DNA of 64,000 nucleotides from Alphaproteobacteria bacterium (GTDB lineage Bacteria; Pseudomonadota; Alphaproteobacteria; Micropepsales; Micropepsaceae). A model generated the notes under the pieces. The model was not told where the DNA came from and did not search any database. It saw nothing but the letters and a program-made list of their open reading frames with translations. Numbering within the stretch: the first letter of the stretch is position 1; each line of letters starts with the position of its first letter. Both the position numbers and the translations under genes were made by a program. Location: the NCBI GenBank assembly GCA_028871795.1, contig JAGWMG010000007.1, forward strand, positions 1-64,000, given 5' to 3'. Shown here one piece after another: positions 18,224 through 26,617 of the stretch.

Positions 18224-19287
18224 TGCAACGAAAATTCGGCAAGGCGATCACCTTCGCAGTCCTTCTTCCGCTCATGTGTGTCACCGTGAGCTATAGCGCG
18301 CCCGTGGCAAAAAGAGTTGCCGCGCATACGGCAAAGGCCGAAGGGGCGCTGGATACCTCTGTCGACACGGAATCACGCGACGTGACTGTGCAGCTGCGAA
18401 GTCTGGAGCAGGAGGTCTATATCACACAGCAATACCTCTATCTCCTATTGTTTCGCCAGCAATTCGCCGGTCGGATTACAGCCGACAGGGTCAATATTGC
18501 CAATGTCGATGGCGGGGGAACGCCGGCTTATGTTTTTGCGCCTGCGGTGCTCGAAAAAAATCGTCAGTATCCCGGCTTGGTGATCGTTCACGGTTCCTAT
18601 CACGGGTCTTTAGATCCCAGCATTTTCGAACTGATCGCGACCGCCGTCGACAAAGGCTACATTGTTATTTTCCCAGAATATCGCGGTAGCCGCGGTTACG
18701 GTCAGGCTCATTATGACGCCATCGATTTCGGCGGCAAGGAAGTCGACGACGTGGAGGCGGCAGCCGATTATCTCGCGCAAACCCGGCCGGTACCGCGCGA
18801 TCGCATCGGCATTTATGGGCGCAGCAAGGGAGGGATGGTCACCTTGCTCGCTATCGAACGCTTTCCCAAAAGCTTCAAGGCAGCCGTCGATGTTGTCGGC
18901 CTGACCGATATGATCGCCTATATGGCCTATAAGCCTGGCTTTCGCGGCGAGGATGTCGCCAAGCAGCCGCGTTTCGGCGGCAAGACGATCCAGCAGGATG
19001 CGGCCCCCTATATCGATGTCTCGCCGCTCAACCATGTCGATGCGATCGAAACCCCATTGTTGATTCATGCCACAACCGGCGACAAGACCGCGCCGGTTCA
19101 GCTACATAGCGGGCGGTTAATCGAGGTGCTGAAGGCTCATGGCAAGGGTTTCGAATCGAAAATCTACGACATGGCGCCTGGCGGCCATCTTTACAGCGAA
19201 GTGGACACGCCGCAGGCTCGCGATTCCGAACAACGCATTTTCGAATTCCTGGCCAAATATCTTCAGCCCACCCCGCCAACGCCGTGA
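18220..19287 (+). CDS. Exported alpha/beta hydrolase, prolyl-oligopeptidase (S9) type
   Basis: This 355-residue protein has a signal peptide (TFAVLLPLMCVTVSYSAPV) and an S9-type alpha/beta-hydrolase domain. The catalytic triad can be placed: Ser202 in YGRSKGG, Asp288 in TGDKTAP and His323 in PGGHLY. The oxyanion region VHGSYHGS and the FPEYRGSRGYG loop match dipeptidyl/acyl-aminoacyl peptidases. No N-terminal propeller is present, so it is a stand-alone catalytic domain. It is translationally coupled to the NIPSNAP-repeat protein and lies beside the peptide importer, which supports a role in periplasmic hydrolysis of peptides or related esters/amides. Confidence 0.87.
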   Translation: MMQRKFGKAITFAVLLPLMCVTVSYSAPVAKRVAAHTAKAEGALDTSVDTESRDVTVQLRSLEQEVYITQQYLYLLLFRQQFAGRITADRVNIANVDGGGTPAYVFAPAVLEKNRQYPGLVIVHGSYHGSLDPSIFELIATAVDKGYIVIFPEYRGSRGYGQAHYDAIDFGGKEVDDVEAAADYLAQTRPVPRDRIGIYGRSKGGMVTLLAIERFPKSFKAAVDVVGLTDMIAYMAYKPGFRGEDVAKQPRFGGKTIQQDAAPYIDVSPLNHVDAIETPLLIHATTGDKTAPVQLHSGRLIEVLKAHGKGFESKIYDMAPGGHLYSEVDTPQARDSEQRIFEFLAKYLQPTPPTP

Positions 19288-19330
19288 CGCCATCGCGGAT
19301 TTTGATGGGTTAGGATAATTGCGGTATTAC

Positions 19331-19352
19331 GGCGCAAACGCCATAGGTTTTT
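19331..19352 (+). terminator. Weak candidate terminator after the hydrolase
   Basis: GGCG-CAAA-CGCC forms a short GC hairpin (19331-19342), and a run of five T residues follows within 10 nt. It lies in the 100-bp interval between two convergent genes, the place where a terminator is expected. The stem is only 4 bp, so confidence is low. Confidence 0.3.
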
Positions 19353-19387
19353 CAGCGGGGCAAATCCCAATCCTTCCGGACCATGAC

Positions 19388-20413
19388 TCAATAACGAACA
19401 CTCTCGATGAATGCGCGGATGTTGGCGGTGGTGACGCCGGGGGGCATGCCGCCGCCGCAAGACGGAATCAGATGAGTGTGGTCCGCGGTTTCCGACAACA
19501 GTTTGCGCACGGCAGCACGGACGTCGTCAGGCGTGCCCTGCGCCAACACGTCTCGCGGCGGGATGTTGCCGAGAATTGCAAGCCGGTTGCCGGTAGCGCG
19601 ATGGAGGTCGTTCATGGTCATCTGGATGCCTGGGTTGTAGAGGTTGATGCCTAGGTCGGGGTAATACTTGACCGACTGGCGGCAATCGGCATCGTTGTGG
19701 AAGAATTTTACCGAGACCGGTGCGGCGAACAGCTCTTTCAAGTATGGCAAAGCGAACTCCTTGAAATCGCGCTCGCCGATGAATCCGACAATGTCGTCGA
19801 GCACCAGCATGCCATCGATCGAGTCGATGGCCTGTCGCTGACGGGCGTGCCATTCGATGAGGAACGTGTTGATGATGCGCAGCAGTTTGTGGGTCCGCTC
19901 GGGATCGGTGCCGAGCATCATCAAGAACTCCGTGGTGCCCATGAGGAAGGTGGCGATGTTGAGCGGGCCGCGCGAAACGGAGAAGCGGATGCGGTGCCCC
20001 ATCACCTCGATGCGCGCACGGTTGCGGACCAGCCGATTGAGCATGAACGGCAACAGTCCGTCGGTAGTCACGTTTGGTGCCGTGACCTTGTCGATGTCTT
20101 CTTCGGTCAGGATGTTCTTCTCGGCAAAGGGAAACTCGTTCTCGGGAAATTGGCATTTGCACCCGAACGCCGACGGTTCGGTACACATCCCGAACTCCGA
20201 CCAGAACCCCGGCAGGAACATACACTCCGAAAAGGTCTCGATGGCTTTCTTGTTCGCCGCGAACCACACCTCATCGCTGGAGAAGTAATCGAGGATGTTC
20301 ACGCCGTACCAGTTTGGCAACCAGGGGCAGTCAATGATGAACGCTACCGGCAATGGCCGCCGTTGCTCGCCGCGCAAAACCGCAAGTAGATCGTTCCATT
20401 GTTGCTCGGTCAT
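19388..20413 (-). CDS. URO-D superfamily corrinoid methyltransferase-like protein
   Basis: This encodes a 341-residue protein of the uroporphyrinogen-decarboxylase/MtaA-CmuA superfamily. I choose the ATG at 20413 because AAAGGTG precedes it. Members in corrinoid clusters move methyl groups between a corrinoid protein and a thiol or folate, using a zinc site. Candidate ligands are His239 and Cys319 (SCGGGMPPG); the position that is usually Cys in an H-x-C motif is Asp241 here (HND), with Cys244 shortly after. It is divergently transcribed from the homocysteine methyltransferase gene and forms the left end of the corrinoid cassette. It is unlikely to be haem biosynthetic HemE given this context and its divergent active site. 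Confidence 0.8.
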   Translation of the reverse strand: MTEQQWNDLLAVLRGEQRRPLPVAFIIDCPWLPNWYGVNILDYFSSDEVWFAANKKAIETFSECMFLPGFWSEFGMCTEPSAFGCKCQFPENEFPFAEKNILTEEDIDKVTAPNVTTDGLLPFMLNRLVRNRARIEVMGHRIRFSVSRGPLNIATFLMGTTEFLMMLGTDPERTHKLLRIINTFLIEWHARQRQAIDSIDGMLVLDDIVGFIGERDFKEFALPYLKELFAAPVSVKFFHNDADCRQSVKYYPDLGINLYNPGIQMTMNDLHRATGNRLAILGNIPPRDVLAQGTPDDVRAAVRKLLSETADHTHLIPSCGGGMPPGVTTANIRAFIESVRY

Positions 20414-20600
20414 AATTTTCACCTTTGCCGGCCGGCGGAAGACGCACGCCATCGCCTCCAATGTGGCCAGCATACAACCGCGACGGGCTTCTCGACAGCC
20501 CAGTCATGCGACACGTCGTGCATTGCTCGCCACATGGTGACATATTGTGAATCGAAGCCGCAGGATTTTGCGCGGAAGAAGCGGATTTGGAGGACAACGC
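20414..20600. promoter_or_regulatory. Divergent promoter region of the corrinoid cassette
   Basis: This 187-bp interval separates the divergent URO-D and homocysteine methyltransferase genes and must contain both promoters. I could not find a cobalamin riboswitch B12-box or a convincing SAM-riboswitch pattern. A GGAGG ribosome-binding site lies 8 nt before the ATG at 20601. No unambiguous -35/-10 pair was identified. Confidence 0.35.
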
Positions 20601-21485
20601 ATGACACTTCATCCGCTCATCCGGAAACTAATCGATCGGGGACCGACGATCACGGACGGCGCCTGGGGCACGCAACTCCAGGCGCGCGGACTCGCACCGG
20701 GCGAGATGCCGGATCTCTGGAACCTGACCCATCCCAAAGAGGTCGCCGAGGTGGCTCGCGCCTATGTCGCAGCCGGTTCGCAAATCATCCTGACGAACAC
20801 GTTCGGGGCAAACCGCATCCGCCTGGCTGAGAGCGGTTGCGTGGACCGCCTTCTGGAAATCAACCGGGCGGGTGTTGCCCTTTCGCGCGAAGCGGCCGGC
20901 AAACGCGCGTTTGTCTTCGCTTCGGTGGGTCCCAGCGGCAAGCTGTTCGCGAGCGGCGACATAACCGAGAAGGAGTTGCGCGCCGCTTTCACGGAGCAGG
21001 TTCGGGCTCTGGCCGACGGCGGAGCCGATGGCCTGGTGGTGGAAACGATGCAGGACTTGGAGGAAGCGAAACTCGCCACCGCTGCGGCAAATGCCACTGG
21101 CCTGCCGGTGATCGCCAGCATGGTCTTCGATTCGGGTAGGGACAAAGACCGCACGATGATGGGGATCACGCCCGAACAGGCGGCGGCCGGCTTGGTGAAG
21201 GCCGGTGCCGATGTCATCGGCGCGAATTGCGGCCAGGGCATCGCCGGGTTCGTTACGATCTGCGCGCGATTGAAAGCGGCGGCAGACGGACATCCCGTTT
21301 GGATCAAGGCCAACGCCGGTTTGCCACAGATCCGGGATGGAAAAACGGTCTATGCCATGACGGCGGCGGAGTTCACAGGCTATGTCCCCGCCGTGCTGGC
21401 AGCCGGCGCCGACTTCATCGGCGGCTGCTGTGGAACATCTCCGGAATTCATCCGGGATATTCATCGCCTGCTTCGCGCCCTCTGA
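20601..21485 (+). CDS. Homocysteine S-methyltransferase family protein
   Basis: This 294-residue protein has the BHMT/MetH-N-terminal TIM-barrel fold that transfers a methyl group to or from a zinc-bound thiol, classically homocysteine. The three zinc cysteines are intact: Cys210 in GANCGQG and Cys276/Cys277 in GGCCGTSP. The N-terminal DGAWGTQLQARGL motif and the TNTFGANRIRL segment are standard. The length equals the isolated homocysteine domain of MetH, with no corrinoid or folate domains fused. The start at 20601 has GGAGG 8 nt upstream. Its stop overlaps the DUF1638 start (TGATG), and the rest of the cassette provides a separate corrinoid protein and reactivator. Confidence 0.9.
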   Translation: MTLHPLIRKLIDRGPTITDGAWGTQLQARGLAPGEMPDLWNLTHPKEVAEVARAYVAAGSQIILTNTFGANRIRLAESGCVDRLLEINRAGVALSREAAGKRAFVFASVGPSGKLFASGDITEKELRAAFTEQVRALADGGADGLVVETMQDLEEAKLATAAANATGLPVIASMVFDSGRDKDRTMMGITPEQAAAGLVKAGADVIGANCGQGIAGFVTICARLKAAADGHPVWIKANAGLPQIRDGKTVYAMTAAEFTGYVPAVLAAGADFIGGCCGTSPEFIRDIHRLLRAL

Positions 21486-22237
21486 TGGACCGGCTGCGGC
21501 TGTGCGTCATGGCCTGTCCCACGTTCCAACCGGAACTGGAAATGCTCGCTGTCGAAGCCAAGACCGCCGTCACGTTTCGTCGTTTGGAAACTGGCCTGCA
21601 CGAACGCTCCGCCGGAGCCCTCCATGACGTGCTGCAAAGCGCGATCGACCGGGAGGCGGACGACCGATGCGATGCCGTCGCCATCGGCTACGGACTCTGC
21701 CATCACGGCATCGTCGGGCTGCGGGCGCGGACCTTGCCGGTGGTCATTCCGCGGGCGCATGATTGCATCGGAATGCTCCTGGGCGGCAATCGGTGTTATC
21801 TTGCCCAACTGGAAGCGCAGCCCGGCACGTATTTCCAGAGCGCCGGCTGGCTGGAGAATTCGTCAGCCAACGGCGATGTCCGCCAACCGGGTTTCACCTT
21901 CGGCCCCAACTCCAACGTCACACGCGAGCGCCTCGTCGAGCGATACGGCGAAGAAAACGCCGATTACTTGCTCGGGCAATTCGACGGATTCACCCGGCAC
22001 TATGAGCGGCTCGCGTACATCGCCACACCGGTGCCCGCGTCGCCCCGTTGGGAGGCGGCGGCCAAGAAGACCGCCGGCGACCGCAATTGGAAATTCGAGC
22101 GACTCCCGGGCGATCTCGGCTGGTTGCGGCGGCTCTTGAACGGCGAATGGAACGAGCGCGAGTTTCTCACGTTGCGGCCGGGCGAGCGCGTTGTTTTGAC
22201 GTTCGATGAACTTCTTATCGGCGCGGAACCGGCATGA
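21485..22237 (+). CDS. DUF1638 domain protein
   Basis: This encodes a 250-residue soluble protein of the DUF1638 family. The family landmarks are visible: GYGLCHHGIVGLRA, VIPRAHDCIGMLLGG and QPGTYFQSAGWLE. The start overlaps the homocysteine methyltransferase stop and the end overlaps the reactivator start (ATGA), so the three are co-translated. DUF1638 genes recur next to corrinoid methyltransferases in methanogens and bacteria, but their biochemical role is not established. Conserved Cys and His residues suggest a metal or cofactor role. I do not assign a function. Confidence 0.88.
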   Translation: MDRLRLCVMACPTFQPELEMLAVEAKTAVTFRRLETGLHERSAGALHDVLQSAIDREADDRCDAVAIGYGLCHHGIVGLRARTLPVVIPRAHDCIGMLLGGNRCYLAQLEAQPGTYFQSAGWLENSSANGDVRQPGFTFGPNSNVTRERLVERYGEENADYLLGQFDGFTRHYERLAYIATPVPASPRWEAAAKKTAGDRNWKFERLPGDLGWLRRLLNGEWNEREFLTLRPGERVVLTFDELLIGAEPA

Positions 22238-23739
22238 ACCAGCCAACCTGCGACCTCACGCTTTCGCCGGCCGGCAGGCGGCTGAGGGTTGCAGCCGGCT
22301 CGGCGTTGCAGGATGTCCTTTTCGAACAGGGCGTCGAATTTCCCTGTGGCGGCCGCGGGCGATGCAAAAGCTGCCGTGTCAAACTTTTGAAAGGCCGCCT
22401 GCAGGCGAATGCGGAGGAAACCAAGCTACTGACAGCCGTGGAGCTTGCCGACGGCTGGCGTCTGGCATGCCGACATTGCATCGATGGCGATCTGGAGTTG
22501 GAACTCGCGCAATGGGAAATGCCCATCTTGAGCGATCATTCCGCTTTCACGTTTACCCCGCAAGCGGGCCTTGGCGTGGCCGTCGATCTGGGCACCACCA
22601 CGATCGCCGCGCAGCTTCTCGATATGGGAACCGGCAATGTGTTGGCCGTTGCGACGGCGCTGAATGCGCAAGCCCGCCACGGCGACGACATCATAACCCG
22701 CGTCGAGTTCGCGTTGCACGGCGGACAAACGGAGCTCGAGCGGCTGATCCGCGAACAACTCGGGCGGATGATCGAGCACCTGCTGGCTGCGGCGGCGCCG
22801 GAACAATCGCTGGCTCGAATCGTCCTTGTCGGCAATACGGTGATGCATCACCTGTTCTGCGGCATCGACGTCACGCCGCTGGCGACTCACCCTTTCGAGC
22901 CCGAGCATCCGGGAAGGTTCCGATTCTCGCCCTCTCAATTGGGTTGGAATTTCGGCGAGGAAACGATGGTGGAGTTTCTGCCCTGCATCGGCGGCTTGGT
23001 CGGTCCCGACATCTTAGCGGGCATTGTCGCGACCGGTCTGCACGAAGGTGCCGGCCTGGCGGTCCTCCTGGATCTCGGTACCAACGGTGAAGTGGTCGCG
23101 GGGAACCGTGATAAATTGCTTTGTACCTCGACGGCGGCAGGGCCGGCGTTCGAAGGCGCCCGCATCTCGATGGGCATGCGTGCGGCTACCGGCGCCATCA
23201 GCGAGGTGCAACTGATCGACCGCGCCGTTGTATGCCGCGTCATTGGGAGCGGTGCGCCGCGCGGATTGTGCGGCAGCGGGCTGGTGGACGCCGTGGCGGC
23301 GGGATTGGATCTGCGTTGGATAGAAGCCAACGGACGGATGACGCTCGCAGGAGCCATGCCGTTGTCCGGCCCCGTGGCGTTGCTCCCTCAAGACGTGCGC
23401 GAACTGCAGCTGGCCAAGGGGGCGATTGCGGCCGGCCTGCGGATACTCGCCGCGCGATTCGGCGCGACGCTCGCCGATATCCAGCAGCTTTATCTCGCCG
23501 GAGCGTTCGGCAATTACATCAGTCGCACCAGCGCGCAGCGGATCGGCTTGTTGCGCACTCCCGTCGATCGGATCGTTCCCGCCGGCAACACCGCCCTGCT
23601 TGGCGCGAAACGCGCCTTGTTCGAGGACGCAGCCGCTTGGGATGGCCTCGCGTGCCGCATCGAACACGTGGCGCTCCATGAAGAGCCGGAATTTCAAGAC
23701 ATCTTCGCCGAGGAAATGCGCTTCCCCGAGACGGCCTAG
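22234..23739 (+). CDS. RACo/RamA-type corrinoid reductive activator (2Fe-2S plus ASKHA, DUF4445)
   Basis: This 501-residue protein is expected to re-reduce Co(II) corrinoid to the active Co(I) form at the expense of ATP. The N-terminal ferredoxin domain carries a plant-type 2Fe-2S motif at Cys38, Cys44, Cys47 and Cys79 (PCGGRGRCKSC and LACRHC). An ASKHA ATPase-like domain follows, with the phosphate motif AVDLGTTTIAAQLLD near residue 116 and later LLDLGTNGEVVAGN and LAGAFGNYI. It is shorter than the roughly 630-residue activators of acetogens and lacks an extended linker domain. It overlaps DUF1638 and converges with the corrinoid protein gene, overlapping it by 4 bp. Confidence 0.9.
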   Translation: MNQPTCDLTLSPAGRRLRVAAGSALQDVLFEQGVEFPCGGRGRCKSCRVKLLKGRLQANAEETKLLTAVELADGWRLACRHCIDGDLELELAQWEMPILSDHSAFTFTPQAGLGVAVDLGTTTIAAQLLDMGTGNVLAVATALNAQARHGDDIITRVEFALHGGQTELERLIREQLGRMIEHLLAAAAPEQSLARIVLVGNTVMHHLFCGIDVTPLATHPFEPEHPGRFRFSPSQLGWNFGEETMVEFLPCIGGLVGPDILAGIVATGLHEGAGLAVLLDLGTNGEVVAGNRDKLLCTSTAAGPAFEGARISMGMRAATGAISEVQLIDRAVVCRVIGSGAPRGLCGSGLVDAVAAGLDLRWIEANGRMTLAGAMPLSGPVALLPQDVRELQLAKGAIAAGLRILAARFGATLADIQQLYLAGAFGNYISRTSAQRIGLLRTPVDRIVPAGNTALLGAKRALFEDAAAWDGLACRIEHVALHEEPEFQDIFAEEMRFPETA

Positions 23740-24362
23740 AGTTCGCGGGCCGCTGCCACCGCGCCGGCCGCGCTTTTGCTGTAACCGTCGGCGCCGATCT
23801 CCTCGGCGTATTTCTCACTGATGGGCGCGCCGCCGACCATCACTTTCACCTGGTCGCGAATGCCGGCTTGTTTCAAAGCTTCGATGGTGGTTTTCATGGC
23901 CGGCATCGTGGTGGTCAACAGAGCGGACATCGCGACGATCCGCGCGTTCTTTTCCTTCACGGCCGTCACGAATTTCTCCGGCTCCACGTTCACGCCCAGG
24001 TCGATGACCTCGTAGCCGCCGCCTTCGAGCATGGCGGCGACCAAGTTCTTGCCGATGTCGTGGAGGTCGCCTTTGACGGTTCCGATGACGATGCGTCCGG
24101 CTGGTTCCACGCCGCCGGCGATGAGCAACGGACGAATAAGCTCCAAGGCGGCTTTCATGGCGCGCGCGGCGAGAAGCAGCTCCGGCACAAAATACTCGTT
24201 GCACTCAAACCGGCGCCCCACCTCGTCCATCGCCGGCATCATGGTTTCCTGAACCAGCTTCATCGGCTCGACACCGGCGGCAAAGGCGGCTTCGGTGGTG
24301 GCTTTTGCCGTCTTCGCGTCCCCTGTGAGGATCGCATCATGCAATGGTTTGAGGTCCGGCAT
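23736..24362 (-). CDS. Methyltransferase-cognate corrinoid protein (B12-binding)
   Basis: This 208-residue corrinoid protein carries the methyl group between methyltransferases. An N-terminal four-helix cap domain (residues 1-85, with ETMMPAMDEVGRRFECNEYFVPELLLAARAM-type helices) precedes the Rossmann B12 domain. The cobalt ligand motif is D99-L-H101-D-I-G104 in GTVKGDLHDIGKN; Ser146 and the Gly177-Gly178 loop that hold the B12 tail are also in place. I choose the ATG at 24362 because AAGGAA precedes it. It is the MtbC/MttC/MetH-cap-like partner for the homocysteine methyltransferase and URO-D proteins and the substrate of the adjacent reactivator. Confidence 0.93.
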   Translation of the reverse strand: MPDLKPLHDAILTGDAKTAKATTEAAFAAGVEPMKLVQETMMPAMDEVGRRFECNEYFVPELLLAARAMKAALELIRPLLIAGGVEPAGRIVIGTVKGDLHDIGKNLVAAMLEGGGYEVIDLGVNVEPEKFVTAVKEKNARIVAMSALLTTTMPAMKTTIEALKQAGIRDQVKVMVGGAPISEKYAEEIGADGYSKSAAGAVAAAREL

Positions 24363-24551
24363 GGGATTTCCTTTTGACCCGTTCAAATCACAGTGCGGCG
24401 AGGATTTCGCTGGGCAATATAGCAGTTGGCCGCAAGAAACGCCTCACCGGAATGGAACTCGCCTGACCGATTTTTTTTGGACAATGCGGTTTGAGAGAAC
24501 CTGTCTTGGAAAGGAGCTTGGCTATGGCGAAGAAGACTTCGGCGACGCACG

Positions 24552-26045
24552 TCAGACAAGGGTGGCAACTTCGAACCTCTCGCGCGGACAGGCCTCGTCT
24601 TCCTGAAAGCTGACGCTCGAAGCGCCTTTGCGCGCAAGAGCGGCACGCAGCGTTTCGCCCCGGCTGTCGATCCAGCGGATGACTTCCGGCGCGGCGCGGA
24701 CGCCGATCCGCTTGCCGGGCGCCGCGTGGGCAGCGGCTTCGATCCGCCTGATAATATCCCTCGCCACCGCGTCGGGCCTGCGCACCAGCCCGTGCCCTGC
24801 GCACGCCTCACAGCTTTCGCTCGCAAGAGAAACGAGCGGCTCGCGGACACGCTTGCGGGTGACCTCGACGAGACCAAGCGGCGACGGAGGCGATACCGCG
24901 ACCGGAACACCGTCCCTTGACAGGCTTTGTGCGAGCGTTTCCAGGATCCGGTTGACCTGCGTTTGCTCTTTCATGTGCATGAAATCCACCACGATCAGCC
25001 CGCCGATGCCGCGCAGGCGCAACTGCCGGCCGAGCTCGTGCGCCGCCTCCAAATTCACCGTCAGACTCGTGTCCTCCAGACCGGAAGCATGTGTGAAAGC
25101 GCCGGAATTGACGTCGACCGCGGTGAGGGCTTCGCTCCCTTCGATGGTGATCCAGCCGCCGCAGGGGAGCGGCACGCGCGGACGCATCAGGCCGTCTATA
25201 TCGGTTTCGAGATCGTGGAGATCGAACAGAGCGCCCGGGCCGCAAAAAAGTTCCACGCGCTCTTCGGTCTGCGGCATCGCATGGCGGCAGAACGCCCGCG
25301 CGGCTTCGGCAGCGTCGGCGTCGTCGAAGATGACGCGGGCCGTGTCCTCGCGGACGAGGTCGCGCAGTGCGCGCGCCACGGGACCGACGTCGCGATGCAG
25401 CAGCGCCGGCGGCCTTGCCTGCTTGCGCGCGGCAAGGATCGTCCGCCATTCATGCCCCAGCCGAACCGCGTCGTCGCGAAGCTCGTCAAGTCCGGCGCCG
25501 ATGGCGGCCGTGCGAAAGATATAGCCGGCACCGGCAATGCCGCCAGGCTGGGTTATCAAGGCTTCGCCGAGCGCCAGCAGACGGGCACGCTCGTTCCCGT
25601 CCTCGATGCGCCGCGACAGGGAGATGCCGGGCTGATGCGGAGCAAGCACGCACAGCCGGCCCGGAATCGTCACGGCGGCGGTGAGCCGTGCGCCCTTTTC
25701 GCCGATCGGGTCCTTGACGATCTGGACCAGGACCTCGTCGCCTTCGCGCACCAGCTCGCCGATCGGCGCTTCGTGCTCGGCGGCGGCGCCCGCGAGACAG
25801 CGCGCCTCCCGTGCCCCCAGGAAACCCGCCCGCTCGTGCCCGATGTCGACGAAGGCGGCCTGCACCGCCGGCAGCACGCGCAACACGCGCCCGAGCACGA
25901 CATCGCCGACGAAACTGCGGCCGCCGCCGGTCGATTCATCGTCGGCACCGATCGTCCGCTCGCAGCGAAGCACCTGCAGCCGGCCGTCTTCGACCACGGC
26001 GATGCGGATTTCCGCGGCGCTCACATTGACGAGGATTTCGTGCAA
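24552..26045 (-). CDS. rng: Ribonuclease E/G family (RNase G)
   Basis: This is an endoribonuclease of the RNase E/G family, about 497 residues from the proposed TTG start at 26043-26045. The open frame extends to 26270, but the extra residues are low-complexity and unlike the family, while LHEILVNVSAAEIRIAVVEDG is the usual N-terminus and AAGG lies 8 nt before the TTG. The S1 domain is recognisable (FVGDVVLGRVLRVLPAVQAAFVDIG). The catalytic aspartates lie in ALTAVDVNSGAF and LIVVDFMHM. The zinc-link motif is CEACAGHG. There is no long C-terminal scaffold, so this is RNase G rather than RNase E. It usually follows maf directly in this class; here asnS and a Rap1a gene intervene. Confidence 0.9.
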   Translation of the reverse strand: MHEILVNVSAAEIRIAVVEDGRLQVLRCERTIGADDESTGGGRSFVGDVVLGRVLRVLPAVQAAFVDIGHERAGFLGAREARCLAGAAAEHEAPIGELVREGDEVLVQIVKDPIGEKGARLTAAVTIPGRLCVLAPHQPGISLSRRIEDGNERARLLALGEALITQPGGIAGAGYIFRTAAIGAGLDELRDDAVRLGHEWRTILAARKQARPPALLHRDVGPVARALRDLVREDTARVIFDDADAAEAARAFCRHAMPQTEERVELFCGPGALFDLHDLETDIDGLMRPRVPLPCGGWITIEGSEALTAVDVNSGAFTHASGLEDTSLTVNLEAAHELGRQLRLRGIGGLIVVDFMHMKEQTQVNRILETLAQSLSRDGVPVAVSPPSPLGLVEVTRKRVREPLVSLASESCEACAGHGLVRRPDAVARDIIRRIEAAAHAAPGKRIGVRAAPEVIRWIDSRGETLRAALARKGASSVSFQEDEACPRERFEVATLV

Positions 26046-26617
26046 GACCGGACCTTGAGGAATGGCCGCGGACTTTAGAGCGCGGGCGTTGCATCGGCAA
26101 TCGCGCGGCGAAGCCTCCACGGCGCCCGAGGCAAACATGCCGAAAGCGGGCTGCGCGCGGGCGGCCGATTTTCTGGCCACTCCCGGCGAACCCGCCTTCG
26201 GTTCGAAGCTACGGCAGGCCAGTGGTCTCCGTTTTTCAGGCGGAATCCCCAAGCACCTTCGCTTTCCCACGGGCTTCGCGGAGCGCCGTTGTCAGCGGCG
26301 TCAATCTCCACACGGGTTGCACGCGGCTCGCACCCTGCCCTGTATGGGCACACGTTATCTTCGCTTCGGGACTTTGGGCCGGCCCCGCGACACACAGACG
26401 AGCATGGCGTTTCCTTTGGAACTCATTTGGACAAATGGGGAACGCCAAACGGGGATTCAAGGGTGGGGGAGAGATTTAATGTTCGCGAATGGGAAGCGCT
26501 TTCATCTGTCTGCGGAATGAAACAATTTCACTCCGACCCCAATTCTTCATATCGAGCGGAAAACATATTTCAGCGGGGCAATTTGCAGCCTGTCGGCGGA
26601 TCAACCGAGACAAGACG
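26046..26617. other. Gene-poor interval upstream of RNase G
   Basis: No supportable gene lies in this 570-bp stretch. The RNase G frame stays open to 26270 without family-like sequence, and other frames give only low-complexity peptides. At 26529-26548 there is a short motif (CACTCCGACCCC followed by TTCTT) that recurs inverted near 27000. It probably contains the RNase G promoter and leader. Confidence 0.4.

Noticed and set aside
20414-20600. Cobalamin riboswitch upstream of the corrinoid cassette
   Set aside because: No B12-box consensus or supporting stems could be found by eye.
24387-24551. yacG remnant downstream of RNase G
   Set aside because: yacG often follows rng, but no CxxC zinc motif or recognisable YacG segment is present.
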